Shown: positions 10,801 to 19,400, counted from the stretch's first letter. The stretch: DNA of 64,000 nucleotides from Acidobacteriaceae bacterium (GCA_003139095.1 PLHW01000044.1:1838-65837); one strand, 5' to 3'. The notes: generated by a model from the sequence alone, not told the origin. A program made the numbers and translations.

Positions 10801-11027
10801 GCTGCCAGCAGAGTGGTGACGATTGGGTAAGTGACCTGGTCTTCGATCACATTGGGCGGTTCTCCCGGCCATTCGGTGTGGATGACCACCTGCACATCGC
10901 TGATATCGGGAAGCGCATCCAGCGGGATGTGACGCAGGCTCCAAACACCCGCTACCGTTAGCAGCACCACCCCGGTAAACACCAAGAAACGATTCTGTTC
11001 ACACCACTCAATAATTCGGGAGATCAT
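7854..11027 (-). CDS. cusA: Heavy-metal RND efflux pump (CusA/CzcA family)
   Basis: Proton-driven inner-membrane pump of a tripartite Cu/Ag efflux complex that spans the envelope. The 1057 residues have the family layout: N-terminal helix (MISRIIEWCEQNRFLVF), DALPDISDVQV, a large periplasmic domain, the helix 4 motif GIGVLIDAAIVMVEN with the proton-relay acids, a second periplasmic domain and helices to the end. Methionines in YMPTALPG and RNRLDMELTGIK match positions that carry monovalent copper or silver in CusA, favouring Cu/Ag over Co/Zn/Cd. Its ATG overlaps the stop of the membrane-fusion gene (TAATG), so translation is coupled. Substrate is inferred from these residues and the CopB neighbour. 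Confidence 0.93.
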   Translation of the reverse strand: MISRIIEWCEQNRFLVFTGVVLLTVAGVWSLRHIPLDALPDISDVQVVIHTEWPGEPPNVIEDQVTYPIVTTLLAAPHVKSVRAQTMFGDSYVFVVFEDGTDLYWARSRVTEYLQQIGGRLPTDVHPAIGPDATGAGWVYEYAVIDRTHTKSLADLRALQDWYLRYQLETVPGVAEVATIGGYVRQYQVKLDPNKLFSYGIPVSTVIDRVRDSTNEVGGNVLEMNGAEYMVRGLGYLRSVADLENVPVATKNGTSVLLRDLGSVDFGPEVRRGAADWQGEGETVGGIVVMRFGMNALDVINGVKAKLREIAPSLPPGVEIVTGYDRSWLINESIKTLKRDLILEAIIVSFVCIAFLFHLRSALVPIITLPIAVLAAFIPMYYLNVSSNVMSLGGLALGIGVLIDAAIVMVENGYKHLAERSGLGAGEHTDKLSSQERRSILVRSAKQVGPALFYSLIIILVSFLPVFLLEAQEGRMFRPLAWTKTSALAFSSLLSITLVPVLMPLFIRGRLRPESQNPAARITQAIYLPVLRWCLRHWKLLIAINLIFLAVTIPLYFKLGSQFMPALYEGSALYMPTALPGISIQQASLLMQEQDRIIRSFPEVESVFGTVGRSDSATDNAPLDMYDTTIMLKPQENWRPGVTYEKLIAEMDAKLQFPGLTNTWTMPVRNRLDMELTGIKTPLGLKIQGPDLAQIQDIGARMQQILTGIPATSSVFAERVSQGFYLNVEVNRPEAARYGLTVGDVQRVITSAIGGANIAQNIEGRQRFPINVRYERDFRGDPEAVGDALIATSSGAQIPISEVARLSFSRGPAMIRDEDGALTGYVYLDLKTKDYGGFVNQADKLLRSKLDLPAGYTYRWAGEYEFELHAKERLKIILPIVFFVIFLLLYMVFKSAAEAAVLIFPTLYAMSGGLILQWVLGYNFSVAVWVGYIALFGIAVETGVVMVVYLHESLQHRLATGATLTDEDVEQATIEGAVQRLRPKLMTVTAVILSLAPILWESGIGSDVMKPIAAPIVGGMITSTIHVLILVPVFFFLLKRRALRHGTLTKQSGAEQS

Positions 11028-12604
11028 TACATGCCTCCCGTGACGCTTACGCTGAGCTGCTTGCCGGCAATCGTCTGACTGCCACGTTTCACCACTACCG
11101 TGACTTGCCAGGTCCCGCTGGTTTCGAGATTCAGCGGGCCTTCGTAAACACCATCCCCTTTTTCGCGGAGCGTGGCTACGCTTCGCACAGCGGCCATACC
11201 CATCGCCGGCATTGCTGCCATGAAGAAGGTCGCGGTCAGTTCCGCTCCGGCGACGGGTTTGCCGTCCGCACTAGAGAGCTTCACTCGTACCGAGTTCGCT
11301 CCTTTATGCGGAGGTGACGGATCAGTGCTGAAATCGACAGCAATGCGCTCGGCCGGTCCATTCATCGCCGCCGCCGCTCCTGCACCCGGCGGCGGAGGCG
11401 TGAATGACCCAATCGCTGCCTGCAGCTGCGATTCTGAATCCACAAGGAAATTGGCGGAGCTGACAATGCGTTCGCCCACCTTCAAACCCGTCAGCACGAC
11501 TACGTGATCGTCGATCCGGGCTCCGACCTCAATCTCACGCGGTTCGAGATAACCGTCGCCACGGTCGATAAAGGCCATTTCCTGCGTGCCGGAATGCAGG
11601 ACGCCAGACGCAGGAATGACAAGTTGACGACCAAGTGGAACCGCGATACTGACGTTGACGTACATGCCAGGCTTGAGCGCGATTCCCGGGTTGTTGAAAA
11701 CGAAGCGCACGGGCAGGGTGCGCGTCGTGACGTCGACCTCTGGCAGGACTTGATCAATGCGTCCTTTGAACGTACGTCCTGGATAGGCATCAACCGTTAC
11801 TGTGGCGGGCATTCCTCGCTTCAGCGTGCCGACGCCAGTCTGAAAAACGTTGGCGTTTACCCACACTGTCGAAAGGTCTGCGATGGTGTAGAGCTTCGTT
11901 TCCGGTTGCACGTATTGATTGGGAAGTGCGTTGAATTCGGTGATATAGCCGGACGCAGGGGAATCGATGCTCACATCATGCTGCACTGTGCCTGTCTGCT
12001 CCAGCCTCGCGATCTCGCTCGGCGGCACGCCAAATTGGCGCAAACGATCGGCAGCAGCCTGAAGAAGCCAATCGCTCTCGTGCGATGCAGTCCCATGCCC
12101 GTCGCCCGCGAAAGCCTGCTGGTTTTGCTTGGCCAGTAGATACTCTTGCTCGGTACTGACCAAGTCCGGGCTGTAGATTGTGAACAACGGCTGTCCCTTT
12201 CGTACGAACTGGTATGTGGCGTTGGCAAAAACCTTCTGGATCCAGCCTGGGAATCGGGTTTGCACATAGGCGAGCTGGCTCTGATTCATATCCACATTGC
12301 CCGGCACCCGCAGCTCGTTGCTTCCATTTCGCATCTCAACCAGCGCAGTCTTCACGCCAATCGCCTGCATGCGCTGCGGAGACAGTTGCACTGGAGTGAG
12401 AGACGCTGATGAACCGGAAGGAGGGACTGTGCTGGCCACCGGCTGCTCCGGAAAATCAGGGCCTTTGGCCATGATAGGGCTGGAGTTCTCGCCCCCCGTC
12501 GCAAAGTAACGGCGACCCCAGATGACATACGCAAGCGTGCCTGCCAACACGAGGCAAATCACTGCGCTAATTGCAAAAGCTTGCTTATAAGTGCGGTCGC
12601 TCAT
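11027..12604 (-). CDS. cusB: Periplasmic membrane-fusion protein of the Cu/Ag efflux complex, with extra C-terminal domain
   Basis: Adaptor joining the RND pump to the outer membrane channel. The 525 residues begin with one membrane anchor (about 9-30), then a Pro/Ser linker and the fusion-protein body: barrel-sandwich hybrid halves around TRFPGWIQKVFANATYQFVRKGQPLFTIYSPDL (shown in parts: FPGWIQKVF, GQPLFTIYSPDLV), an alpha hairpin, and beta-barrel segments such as GMPATVTVDAYPGRTFKGRI. After about residue 400 an additional domain of about 105 residues follows, with a Met-rich loop (MAAMPAMGM) and beta strands like YtkA/FixH-type domains, which may bind copper. The start overlaps the outer membrane gene by 4 bases (ATGA) and the stop overlaps cusA. 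Confidence 0.9.
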   Translation of the reverse strand: MSDRTYKQAFAISAVICLVLAGTLAYVIWGRRYFATGGENSSPIMAKGPDFPEQPVASTVPPSGSSASLTPVQLSPQRMQAIGVKTALVEMRNGSNELRVPGNVDMNQSQLAYVQTRFPGWIQKVFANATYQFVRKGQPLFTIYSPDLVSTEQEYLLAKQNQQAFAGDGHGTASHESDWLLQAAADRLRQFGVPPSEIARLEQTGTVQHDVSIDSPASGYITEFNALPNQYVQPETKLYTIADLSTVWVNANVFQTGVGTLKRGMPATVTVDAYPGRTFKGRIDQVLPEVDVTTRTLPVRFVFNNPGIALKPGMYVNVSIAVPLGRQLVIPASGVLHSGTQEMAFIDRGDGYLEPREIEVGARIDDHVVVLTGLKVGERIVSSANFLVDSESQLQAAIGSFTPPPPGAGAAAAMNGPAERIAVDFSTDPSPPHKGANSVRVKLSSADGKPVAGAELTATFFMAAMPAMGMAAVRSVATLREKGDGVYEGPLNLETSGTWQVTVVVKRGSQTIAGKQLSVSVTGGM

Positions 12605-13938
12605 TTCGTCACCTCCGGGGTATTGGGTACTCCTGTCCTGTCAATTGGCGCTCCGACCGCAAATTCCAAGTCGGCGAATCGCGTTTCGAAGTCCGCCATG
12701 GCCTGGAAGTAAGCGAGGTCGATATCCACAACCGTCATCTGGCTATCGAGCAGATTGAGAAAGTCCGTGCGGTCATTTTCGTAGGCTATGACCGTCGAGC
12801 GCAGAGTGGCCTCAGCTTGCGGCTGCAGCAAACTCTGGTAAAGGTCCGCAAACCTTTTCGCAGACCGCACCTGTGCCAGCGCTTCCTGAATTTGACCAAA
12901 AGCAGAGTTCCGCAAGGCGGCAAGCTCAGCATCTTGCTCGCTGACCACAGCCTTGGCCTCAGAGATTTCGGCGTCATGCTTGCGCCGGTTCAACCAGGGC
13001 AGGTTGATCGAGCCTTCCACCATGTAGTCGTTGCGGTAATTCGAGCCACTCGGCATGAGCATGTAACCCGCTGAAACGGTCATATCGGGGGTGTAACTTT
13101 TGTCTGCCAGCGCTTGCTGCTGATGACTCTTCTCCAGGGCGGCTTGCGCCTGGGCCAGGTCGGGCCGCGAGGCAAGCGCCAACTTCTCCAGTGCTTCCGT
13201 CGCCCGCAAGTGTTGTGGAATACCGTAGTCTCCTCGTATATTGATGGGCTCGACGGGGTCGTGACCCAGGAGCGTATTCAGGCGAGCGCGGGCAATTTCG
13301 GCGTCCTGCTCGAAGTGAATCATGTGCTCGGCCAGGCGGGTAAGTTCCACTTGTGCCTTCAGGATGTCCTGCTGGGGTACCTTGCCCACCGTGTATTTGA
13401 TTCGGGCCGCCTCGACTGCCTGCCGGGCGATGGCTACGTGCCCGTCGTGGATGCGAAGCTCATCTTGAGTGCGCAGGAGATCGTAGAATGCTTTGCGCAC
13501 CCGCACCCGAACATCGAACCGCATGTTATCGAGCGCTGCCTTGGCTTCGGCGACATCGCTTCGAGCAATGTCGGCGCGTAACCCACGTTTTCCGAATCCC
13601 GGAAACGTCTGGCTCACCATGAACATGTTTTGGGCCGAGTTGTAATCCCAGGGTCGGCGCAGAGGTACACCCCATCCTCGATACATCAATGAGGGATCAT
13701 CGAGGGCACCAACCGTGGGCACGTGGGCTTCAACGACAGCCAAGTGTCGAACCGCGACGCGAATCTCCGGATTGCTGAGCAGCGCCATCTGCTCGATCTC
13801 TTCAAGTGTGTGGGCAGGTCCCGATGCAGCTGAATGCTCGTGCTGCGGCAACAGCGCATTTGCAGCGGGAAACGGGTCCTCGGCTGCAGCACTCACCGCG
13901 CACGCGCACACTAAGAACAATGCGTATGGAACTCTCAT
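12601..13938 (-). CDS. cusC: Outer membrane efflux protein (TolC/CusC family)
   Basis: Channel that lets the pump discharge metal across the outer membrane. The 445 residues start with a signal peptide (MRVPYALFLVCACAVSAAA). Two similar halves follow, rich in long amphipathic helices (for example ALLSNPEIRVAVRHLAVVEA and ALASRPDLAQAQAALEKSH), the TolC pattern of paired outer-membrane-factor repeats. It is the first pump gene of the minus-strand operon; its stop overlaps the fusion-protein start by 4 bases. There is no clear lipoprotein Cys, so it may lack the acyl anchor of E. coli CusC. Confidence 0.88.
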   Translation of the reverse strand: MRVPYALFLVCACAVSAAAEDPFPAANALLPQHEHSAASGPAHTLEEIEQMALLSNPEIRVAVRHLAVVEAHVPTVGALDDPSLMYRGWGVPLRRPWDYNSAQNMFMVSQTFPGFGKRGLRADIARSDVAEAKAALDNMRFDVRVRVRKAFYDLLRTQDELRIHDGHVAIARQAVEAARIKYTVGKVPQQDILKAQVELTRLAEHMIHFEQDAEIARARLNTLLGHDPVEPINIRGDYGIPQHLRATEALEKLALASRPDLAQAQAALEKSHQQQALADKSYTPDMTVSAGYMLMPSGSNYRNDYMVEGSINLPWLNRRKHDAEISEAKAVVSEQDAELAALRNSAFGQIQEALAQVRSAKRFADLYQSLLQPQAEATLRSTVIAYENDRTDFLNLLDSQMTVVDIDLAYFQAMADFETRFADLEFAVGAPIDRTGVPNTPEVTK

Positions 13939-14008
13939 AATTCTCTCCGTCAGTAGAAATACACTTCGGGCTTTGGCCCAAAAACAAACAAATAAGACGG
14001 AGAACTGC

Positions 14009-14368
14009 CTAGACCCTCAGGACAGTGGTTTTAGGTAAGTATTCGTTTGGTGGATGGTCTGAATTGTTGTTGTGAAACCGGTTCGAGCACGGCGGCGACA
14101 TCGGAACAGGAAGAGCCACAACTACTTGCAATATTGGACGAGCTTGCTGGTTGTGTGTCACAACCATTGTTGTGCCCGGTCGAACTTCCGTTTTACAACA
14201 AGAGTGCGACTGCGGCATGTTCGTCGATCCGCACATCTGGGCCATATGCTTGCAGCATTCCATCTCTGGAGCCGTCATCGCTCTTTCTGGGATCATGCAT
14301 GCCAAGAGCGGCGCAGCAGTCCAGCAGATCACCAGGATGACGACGGCTATGGCGGCGAAACGTCGCAT
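14009..14368 (-). CDS. Small secreted Cys/Met-rich protein next to copper-efflux genes
   Basis: A 119-residue protein with an N-terminal signal segment (MRRFAAIAVVILVICWTAAPLLAC; cut or lipidated at the Cys is possible). A Met/Cys/His-rich part follows: EMECCKHMAQMCG, SHSCCKTEV. This composition suggests periplasmic binding of Cu(I) or Ag. No named family is recognised. It lies 70 bases upstream of cusC on the same strand and is probably the first gene of the metal-efflux operon. Function is inferred from composition and position only. Confidence 0.65.
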   Translation of the reverse strand: MRRFAAIAVVILVICWTAAPLLACMIPERAMTAPEMECCKHMAQMCGSTNMPQSHSCCKTEVRPGTTMVVTHNQQARPILQVVVALPVPMSPPCSNRFHNNNSDHPPNEYLPKTTVLRV

Positions 14369-14758
14369 GATGTGAGTCTAGGCCGACAGTGTCTCGGAGG
14401 CAAGTGATCCCAATCACATTGCTGAGTGACCTTGGTCTTCCACTCCTGACGCGCAAAACCCAATACCGCTTCCCAAGGGACGTCCTCACAAAAAGAGATA
14501 CGAAGTGAGTTAAGGGAACGAATCGAGGGACAAGCTATGGCATTTCCATCGGAATCACTGCATGATATCCGGCAGTTGCCAGTCCTCAGGTGCGAATTCT
14601 CCCTCTAGGATAGAAAGACATAGACGGCCCTCCGGGTCGCCTAACGGATCTTCCGCAATTTGAAGAGGTCCTACTCCGAGATCGAAGATGCGTCGCACAT
14701 GCTCGACACCTTGGTGAAGAATTAATAGGGGAACATTTCTATAGGGAGAGCTAAGAAA
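14369..14758. other. Intergenic stretch between the copper locus and the globin gene
   Basis: It should hold the copper operon promoter (leftward, near 14370-14450) and that of the globin gene. No MerR/CueR-type spaced dyad could be picked out with certainty. A frame antisense to the globin gene extends into it, but it shows no family features. No gene is called here. Confidence 0.4.
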
Positions 14759-15139
14759 ATGCAGGAACTCGAAGTTTATTCGATGATTGGCACGGAAGGT
14801 TTCACACGCTTGGTCGCCGCCTTCTATCGACAAGTCCCGGAAGACGACCTTCTGGGGCCCATTTACCCGGCGACGGATCTTCCAGGTGCCGAGCAGCGGC
14901 TCCGAGATTTCCTGATCGGCCGGTTCGGAGGGCCGCAGACTTACATCGAACAAAGAGGCCATCCCCGCCTCCGCGCGCGGCATTCTCCGTTCCATATAAA
15001 TCAGGCTGCCCGCGACCGATGGATGCGCTTGATGAATAGCGCTTTTGGGGAAGCTGCGTTACCGGCAGAGGCCGAGCAAGTCCTTCGGAAATTCTTCGAC
15101 GGAATGTCGAGCTTTATGATCAATCGGGTAGAGCCTTGA
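14759..15139 (+). CDS. glbO: Truncated haemoglobin (group II-like)
   Basis: A small 2-on-2 globin of 126 residues, cytosolic haem protein for oxygen or nitric-oxide chemistry. It shows the truncated-globin pattern: MIGTEGFTRLVAAFYRQVPED, DLPGAEQRLRDFLIGRFGGPQTY, and RGHPRLRARHSPFHINQAARDRWM, where the His of GHPRLRARH is the probable proximal haem ligand and W of DRWM is typical of group II. ATG is preceded by a GGAGAG-like ribosome site about 8 bases away. It stands alone on the plus strand between minus-strand genes. The subgroup is likely, not certain. Confidence 0.9.
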   Translation: MQELEVYSMIGTEGFTRLVAAFYRQVPEDDLLGPIYPATDLPGAEQRLRDFLIGRFGGPQTYIEQRGHPRLRARHSPFHINQAARDRWMRLMNSAFGEAALPAEAEQVLRKFFDGMSSFMINRVEP

Positions 15140-15227
15140 GCCGGCTAGCGCAAGGCGACGCGCCCGGCTGCCCAGGCGCACAGGAATTTCTCAAAACAAT
15201 CCTCGTAGGTTGATTCGAGGATTTCAT

Positions 15228-15842
15228 TCATTCGACCCGGCAGAAACAATAAAGAAACTGCTGGATGGTATCGAACGGTGTGCGATGCAGTTCCTCAGAG
15301 TGTCCCAACAGACGGAAACGCACACCAAACTCGCGGTGCAAGGACTCCGCATCATAGCGAACAACGTCCAGACCGCTGCATTTCGTGGGGCCATCGGGCC
15401 CGAAGGTGCTAAGGATCACATGCCCTCCGGGCTTGACAGCTTTCGCTACTTGGCGAACATACGCGAGGCGCTCTTCTGACCCGGTTAGAAAGTGGAACAC
15501 CGCGCGATCATGCCACACGTCGTAGGTACAGGACTCTAGATTCGCTTTCGTGATGTCAGCGACGAGCCAACGGACATGTTCCGAGGCTGACCCTAGGCGC
15601 CTCTTGTTCACATCGACGGCAGTCTGCGAAATATCAAGGACACTGATGTTCCCGTATCCGCGAGCAAGCAAATCGTCGACGAGAGTGGATTCGCCACCGC
15701 CGATGTCGATTATGGAGGCAGAGAATTCGGGCGCTGCACGTTCTATGAGTTCAAGGGAGGTTTCAAGGTGCGGACGGTACCAGCTGACCGCGTCCGCGGC
15801 CTTCTTGCCATAGATATTCTCCCAATGGCGCTGTGCATCCAT
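15228..15842 (-). CDS. Class I SAM-dependent methyltransferase
   Basis: The 204-residue protein starts MDAQRHWENIYGKKAADAVSWYRPH, a common start of small-molecule methyltransferases. Motif I is SIIDIGGGESTLVDDLL (SAM-binding glycine loop), followed by NISVLDIS (acidic ribose-binding end of strand 2), WLVADITK, and KPGGHVILSTFG after the catalytic core. The best matches in memory are annotated only as class I methyltransferases. Substrate is unknown; it resembles thiopurine/tellurite-type enzymes in size. It is a single gene facing the globin gene. Confidence 0.85.
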   Translation of the reverse strand: MDAQRHWENIYGKKAADAVSWYRPHLETSLELIERAAPEFSASIIDIGGGESTLVDDLLARGYGNISVLDISQTAVDVNKRRLGSASEHVRWLVADITKANLESCTYDVWHDRAVFHFLTGSEERLAYVRQVAKAVKPGGHVILSTFGPDGPTKCSGLDVVRYDAESLHREFGVRFRLLGHSEELHRTPFDTIQQFLYCFCRVE

Positions 15843-15987
15843 CGTCTCTCCGTTGACAGCTCTCGTTAATCATAAGCCGATCGGAAACGACGCGGCGGTG
15901 AAAACTATTTGGGTGAAACACGGCACATGCTAAGGGCTGCTGCTTCACTCGCGTATCACTGCGGCGAGCGTGTCATAATGCGGTTTA

Positions 15988-16602
15988 ATGAACTCTGTTC
16001 TCCACGTCCCGACGCAAGATACCACCCAACTGATCCAACGGATTCAAACAGTCACAATCCTTTGGATGACCGTGGAAGCATCCGTATCGCTGTCTGCTGC
16101 GTGGATGGCACGCAGCCCTGCGCTCCTCGCTTTTGGTGGAGACAGCGCGATCGAACTTCTTTCTGCAGCGGCAGTATTGTGGCGGTTTCGCTCTTCTGCC
16201 CAGGAGCGATCAGAAAAACAGGTGGCGCGAATGGCTGCGGCACTATTGTTCATACTTGCGGCCTATGTGGCTGTCGTTTCCGCAATGACACTCCTGGGGC
16301 ACCGTGAAGCGAAAACTACATACTGGGGGATAGCCATCTTGATCGGCGCTGCTGTAATCATGCCCTGGCTAGCCAAGGAAAAGCGGAGGCTGTCTGCCAT
16401 TACGGGCAGTGCCGCACTCCGAGCAGATGCCGCTGAATCCGCTCTGTGCGCTTACCTCTCCGCAATTGCTCTTGTTGGCCTTGGAATCAATGCGATTTGG
16501 CACATTTGGTGGGCCGATCCGATTGCTGCTCTTGTGATTGTTCCGCTCATCTTATGGGAGGGATGGGAAGCCATCCACGGCAAAGCTTGTGGTTGTTGCT
16601 GA
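15988..16602 (+). CDS. Cation-efflux (CDF)-like membrane protein
   Basis: A 204-residue integral membrane protein with about five to six hydrophobic helices. FGGDSAIELLSAAAVLWRF, SALRADAAESALCAYLSA and WWADPIAALVIV match the helix 2, helix 5 and final-helix patterns of cation diffusion facilitators, with the Asp residues (GGDS, RADAAES) in the metal-site places. It lacks the large cytosolic C-terminal domain and instead ends GKACGCC, a possible metal-binding tail. Function as a transporter or regulator of divalent cations is inferred. Confidence 0.75.
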   Translation: MNSVLHVPTQDTTQLIQRIQTVTILWMTVEASVSLSAAWMARSPALLAFGGDSAIELLSAAAVLWRFRSSAQERSEKQVARMAAALLFILAAYVAVVSAMTLLGHREAKTTYWGIAILIGAAVIMPWLAKEKRRLSAITGSAALRADAAESALCAYLSAIALVGLGINAIWHIWWADPIAALVIVPLILWEGWEAIHGKACGCC

Positions 16603-17518
16603 TTTGACGAATAGGGAGCTCTCACGAGAGCAGAAACCCGGATCAATTGAAAGAACCGCGAAAAACATAAAAGTGCGACTCAGTCGTCCCAGGGGCGGTT
16701 TGTGAGCAAAGACATTAGATCCCGCCGTAACTTTCCCTGTCAATGCAAGCACGACACTCGTTCGCTGTCCTTTAGCTGTCCAATAACGATTCCTTAGCGC
16801 TTCTTACAAGGTTTTTCAGGGGCCACCCGCGTCTTGTAAGTTGTTGAAATTCCAATTAACCGTGGGCTCATAACCTAACGGTCCTTAAGATTCCTTATTG
16901 CTCCCTAAGAGGATTTTCGCAAACAGGGTGTATATCGCGCGGGCCATCGGCGATCATTCATCCTCCGCGCTCAGCAAGGCAAATAGACGACTCGTTGAGA
17001 TCATCGTTGTTGAAAGTCACTTCAACAATTGGCGGATTGATCCCAAGCCGGATCTGAACTTCGACTGTCCGATGGCTGTCCAATAAGGAGTTTCAAATCG
17101 GAATCGGATGATAACCCAAAGGCCGGGTGGGTCCGCGAGGTTGGGATTGCATCCGCCGGTGTCCCCCTGTGCGGTACGTCGGGTGCGCACTGTTTCCCTA
17201 TGATCACGCGCATGTAAAGGATTTCGGGATACCATTATTGCTGCCTTGCGACTGTGACAGAACCGAATACACCAGGGGGTTGGAATGAAAAAATACGTCG
17301 GTCCTGACCACTGAGCGCTACCTAGGTTGCAAGCAGAATCTGGAAAACCGGTGAATGATCGGTTCGGCTGCCTGTTCTCCGGAGGTGTCGATCCGCGATA
17401 AAGCCTGAAGTCGTCAGTCGGGAACACTTGGCCACGCTGCTCGTATCCGGAGCTGACAATGCACTCCGGTTCTCAGCTAACTTGTTCGGAGCTTTGTCCG
17501 CAAAATAAGTCAGGGCCA
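16603..17518. other. Long stretch with no recognised gene
   Basis: About 900 bases with only short open frames on both strands. A plus-strand frame around 16898-17086 and a minus-strand frame around 17017-17427 were read; neither has a signal peptide, family motif or ribosome site that would support a gene. The base composition is a little more AT-rich near 16800-16910 (many short A/T runs), so decayed coding sequence is possible. Confidence 0.4.
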
Positions 17519-17725
17519 TTAGGCAGCCCATTCATCGAATCGGCGCATGATCTCCATGAGCCAACATCCCAACAGGATGACAGAGCCCCACAATAAGAAG
17601 GGGACGCCGTAGAGTAGGAGATGCTTGCCCGAACGGGCTAAGTCAAACACGCGCATCGTCACGAATGCGTAAACGTTCGCTGCGAGATAAGGAACGACCA
17701 AACAGCTCACTACCAGGTTGTGCAT
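17519..17725 (-). CDS. Small membrane protein of unknown function
   Basis: A 68-residue frame with two hydrophobic segments, about residues 3-25 (LVVSCLVVPYLAANVYAFVTM) read in two parts: LVVSCLVVPYLA and 38-60 (LLLYGVPFLLWGSVILLGC). The upstream sequence on the minus strand has AGGGAGGAGC before the ATG, a strong ribosome site, which argues the frame is real. No family is recognised. It lies 80 bases downstream of the secreted-protein gene on the same strand. Confidence 0.55.
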   Translation of the reverse strand: MHNLVVSCLVVPYLAANVYAFVTMRVFDLARSGKHLLLYGVPFLLWGSVILLGCWLMEIMRRFDEWAA

Positions 17726-17805
17726 CTTGTTGCTCCTCCCTTAAAAAGCGTTTTCGAGACTTGGCGCCGCCACTGCCTTCGGTAAGGCGCTGCTGACCCG
17801 TTTCC

Positions 17806-18432
17806 CTATCGGTCACCGGCAACGGCGAGCCGGGGTGAACTGTGATAGGAAGTGACGAGTTTTTCGAATTCTGGCTGCATGTCGTGAAATAACGACTCCG
17901 CGCACCAAGCAGTGACTTTTATGAAATTGTTGTCCGAGCGGCTGATGAATGCGGTGACAAATTCGACAGATGTGTTGGGCGGTACTGGAATGTTTCCACG
18001 ATAGTGGGCGAGGATCGCTCTCTTTCCGTCGATGGTAACGCTGGACTGCGAGCGTTCTTCGAAATTGCTCAAAGTGATCCTCACGGCTGCAATGCTCAAC
18101 TCTTTGTAGCTTGCGAGTGAACCCGGGTATTCCCTTTGCTCCACGATGGCGAAGCGCGTCTTGTCGCTAGAGCTCAGCCCTGCCAATGTAACCGGCCTGT
18201 GACGCAGGTCGGCATTGATGATCCATTCCGGGGGCAGCGTCAGCGAGAATTTACCAGTGCGGTTCACATACTCCGTTCCATGCAGACTCTCGTCGATTTT
18301 TGGGAGATCCGCCTTGACGGTGTTCGCTTCGGTGGCAGCCTTCTCTGCCCCCTGCTGCGCTTCCACTACTGGTGCGGTCGCGGAGATGACAACTAAACTT
18401 GCCGCTACCAAAATCTGCTTCATCGCTTTCAT
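17806..18432 (-). CDS. Secreted protein of unknown function (PsbP/DUF1795-like)
   Basis: The 208 residues start with a signal peptide (MKAMKQILVAASLVVISATAP, cut near VEAQQ). After an Ala/Glu/Lys linker comes a compact alpha/beta domain: EYVNRTGKFSLTLPPEWI, RFAIVEQREYPGSLASYKELS, ERSQSSVTIDGKRAILAHYRG and NFIKVTAWCAESLF. The order (short strand, LP.EW, later KVTAW before a helix) is like PsbP-like domains, which bind small ligands or proteins outside the cytoplasm. No enzyme residues are apparent. GGAGGAAAC before the ATG supports the start. Confidence 0.6.
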   Translation of the reverse strand: MKAMKQILVAASLVVISATAPVVEAQQGAEKAATEANTVKADLPKIDESLHGTEYVNRTGKFSLTLPPEWIINADLRHRPVTLAGLSSSDKTRFAIVEQREYPGSLASYKELSIAAVRITLSNFEERSQSSVTIDGKRAILAHYRGNIPVPPNTSVEFVTAFISRSDNNFIKVTAWCAESLFHDMQPEFEKLVTSYHSSPRLAVAGDR

Positions 18433-18536
18433 TGTTTCCTCCTGGGCGGAGCGCGCTATTGCATAAAATGCGCAAAGGCATGGGGGTCACTTAAGACCGT
18501 TCTCGATGCCGCTTGCCCTCCCGCATCGCCCACACG

Positions 18537-19283
18537 TTAGAGTTGAGACCATCCTCCGTCGACAGGAAGTTCGGCGCCGTTCGTGTAGGTCGCGTCGAAC
18601 CCAAGGAACAGGACGGCCTTCGCGACTTCCTCCGACGTCCCGAAGCGTTTCATCGGGACAATACCGGACATCTTCTCCTTGATCTGGGCAACCGCGTTTT
18701 TATCGGCAAACACTTTGCCGAGGATCGGCGTGTCGATGGGACCGGGCGTCACCGCGTTGACGCGAATTTCCCGAGGAAGCAACTCGACGGCGAGCGTCCG
18801 GGCCAAGGATCGCAGCGCAGCCTTGGCGGCTCCATAGGTGGCCTGGCCGGGCAATCCCTTAACGTTGGCGACGGAGGTCGTGAGGACGACAGAGCCGCCC
18901 CGTTTGATCAGCGGCGCGAGCTTCTGAACCGCGAAAAACGGTCCCTTGGCGTTCAGGTTGAACATCTCGTCGTAGATGGCCGGGGTCACGTTCTCGAGAG
19001 GCGTTGGAATGCTGAAGCCGGCGCTGACGGAGAGCAGGTCGAAGGTGTCGAATTCGGACTTCACCCGGGAGGCGAGGGCGTCGATGTCCGTCAACGAACG
19101 CGCGTCGCTCGCAAACACGATGGCATGCTTGCCAATCTCCTTCTCCGCCGAATCCAGCCCGGCCTTCGAGAGACCCGTCACCAGAACGCGCGCGCCCCCA
19201 TCGATGAGCAGCTTCGCCGTCGCAAGCCCCATGCCGCTCGTGCCGCCGATAATCACCACCTTTTTACCTTGGTACCGTTCCAT
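18537..19283 (-). CDS. Short-chain dehydrogenase/reductase (SDR)
   Basis: NAD(P)-dependent oxidoreductase of 248 residues. Cofactor loop VIIGGTSGMGLA (about 10-21), a VSAGF segment in the NNAG place, catalytic Ser in TTSVANV, catalytic YGAAK, and PGPIDTPI followed by the usual PVDGGW end. The substrate cannot be read from the sequence. It lies downstream of a second SDR in the same orientation; the region between carries a motif shared with the tetR upstream region, suggesting control by the TetR protein encoded from 20659. Confidence 0.9.
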   Translation of the reverse strand: MERYQGKKVVIIGGTSGMGLATAKLLIDGGARVLVTGLSKAGLDSAEKEIGKHAIVFASDARSLTDIDALASRVKSEFDTFDLLSVSAGFSIPTPLENVTPAIYDEMFNLNAKGPFFAVQKLAPLIKRGGSVVLTTSVANVKGLPGQATYGAAKAALRSLARTLAVELLPREIRVNAVTPGPIDTPILGKVFADKNAVAQIKEKMSGIVPMKRFGTSEEVAKAVLFLGFDATYTNGAELPVDGGWSQL

Positions 19284-19324
19284 GCGTATTCTCCTTAAGA
19301 GGTTAGCGTTGCTTTGTTAATTTA

Positions 19325-19400
19325 GAACTGTTCAGTACGATAATCAGGCGCGCCCAGGCTGTGGTCAAGGCATTTGTGAACTATTTATTTCAAAATACGG
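19325..19400. promoter_or_regulatory. Putative TetR operator copies upstream of the SDR gene
   Basis: GAACTGTTCAGT (19325-19336) and GAACTATTTATTTCAAAATACGG, here noted by its parts GAACTATT (19378) and AAAATACGG (ending 19400), both resemble the element at 20605-20629 in front of the divergent SDR/tetR pair. The shared pieces suggest one regulator acting at both promoters. Confidence 0.5.

Noticed and set aside
14555-14995. 146-codon minus-strand frame
   Set aside because: It is antisense to the truncated haemoglobin over most of its length; the protein has no family features, while the globin frame has clear motifs.
16898-17427. Short frames in the long gene-free stretch
   Set aside because: No ribosome site, signal peptide or family motif, and the two strands compete; not enough to call a gene.
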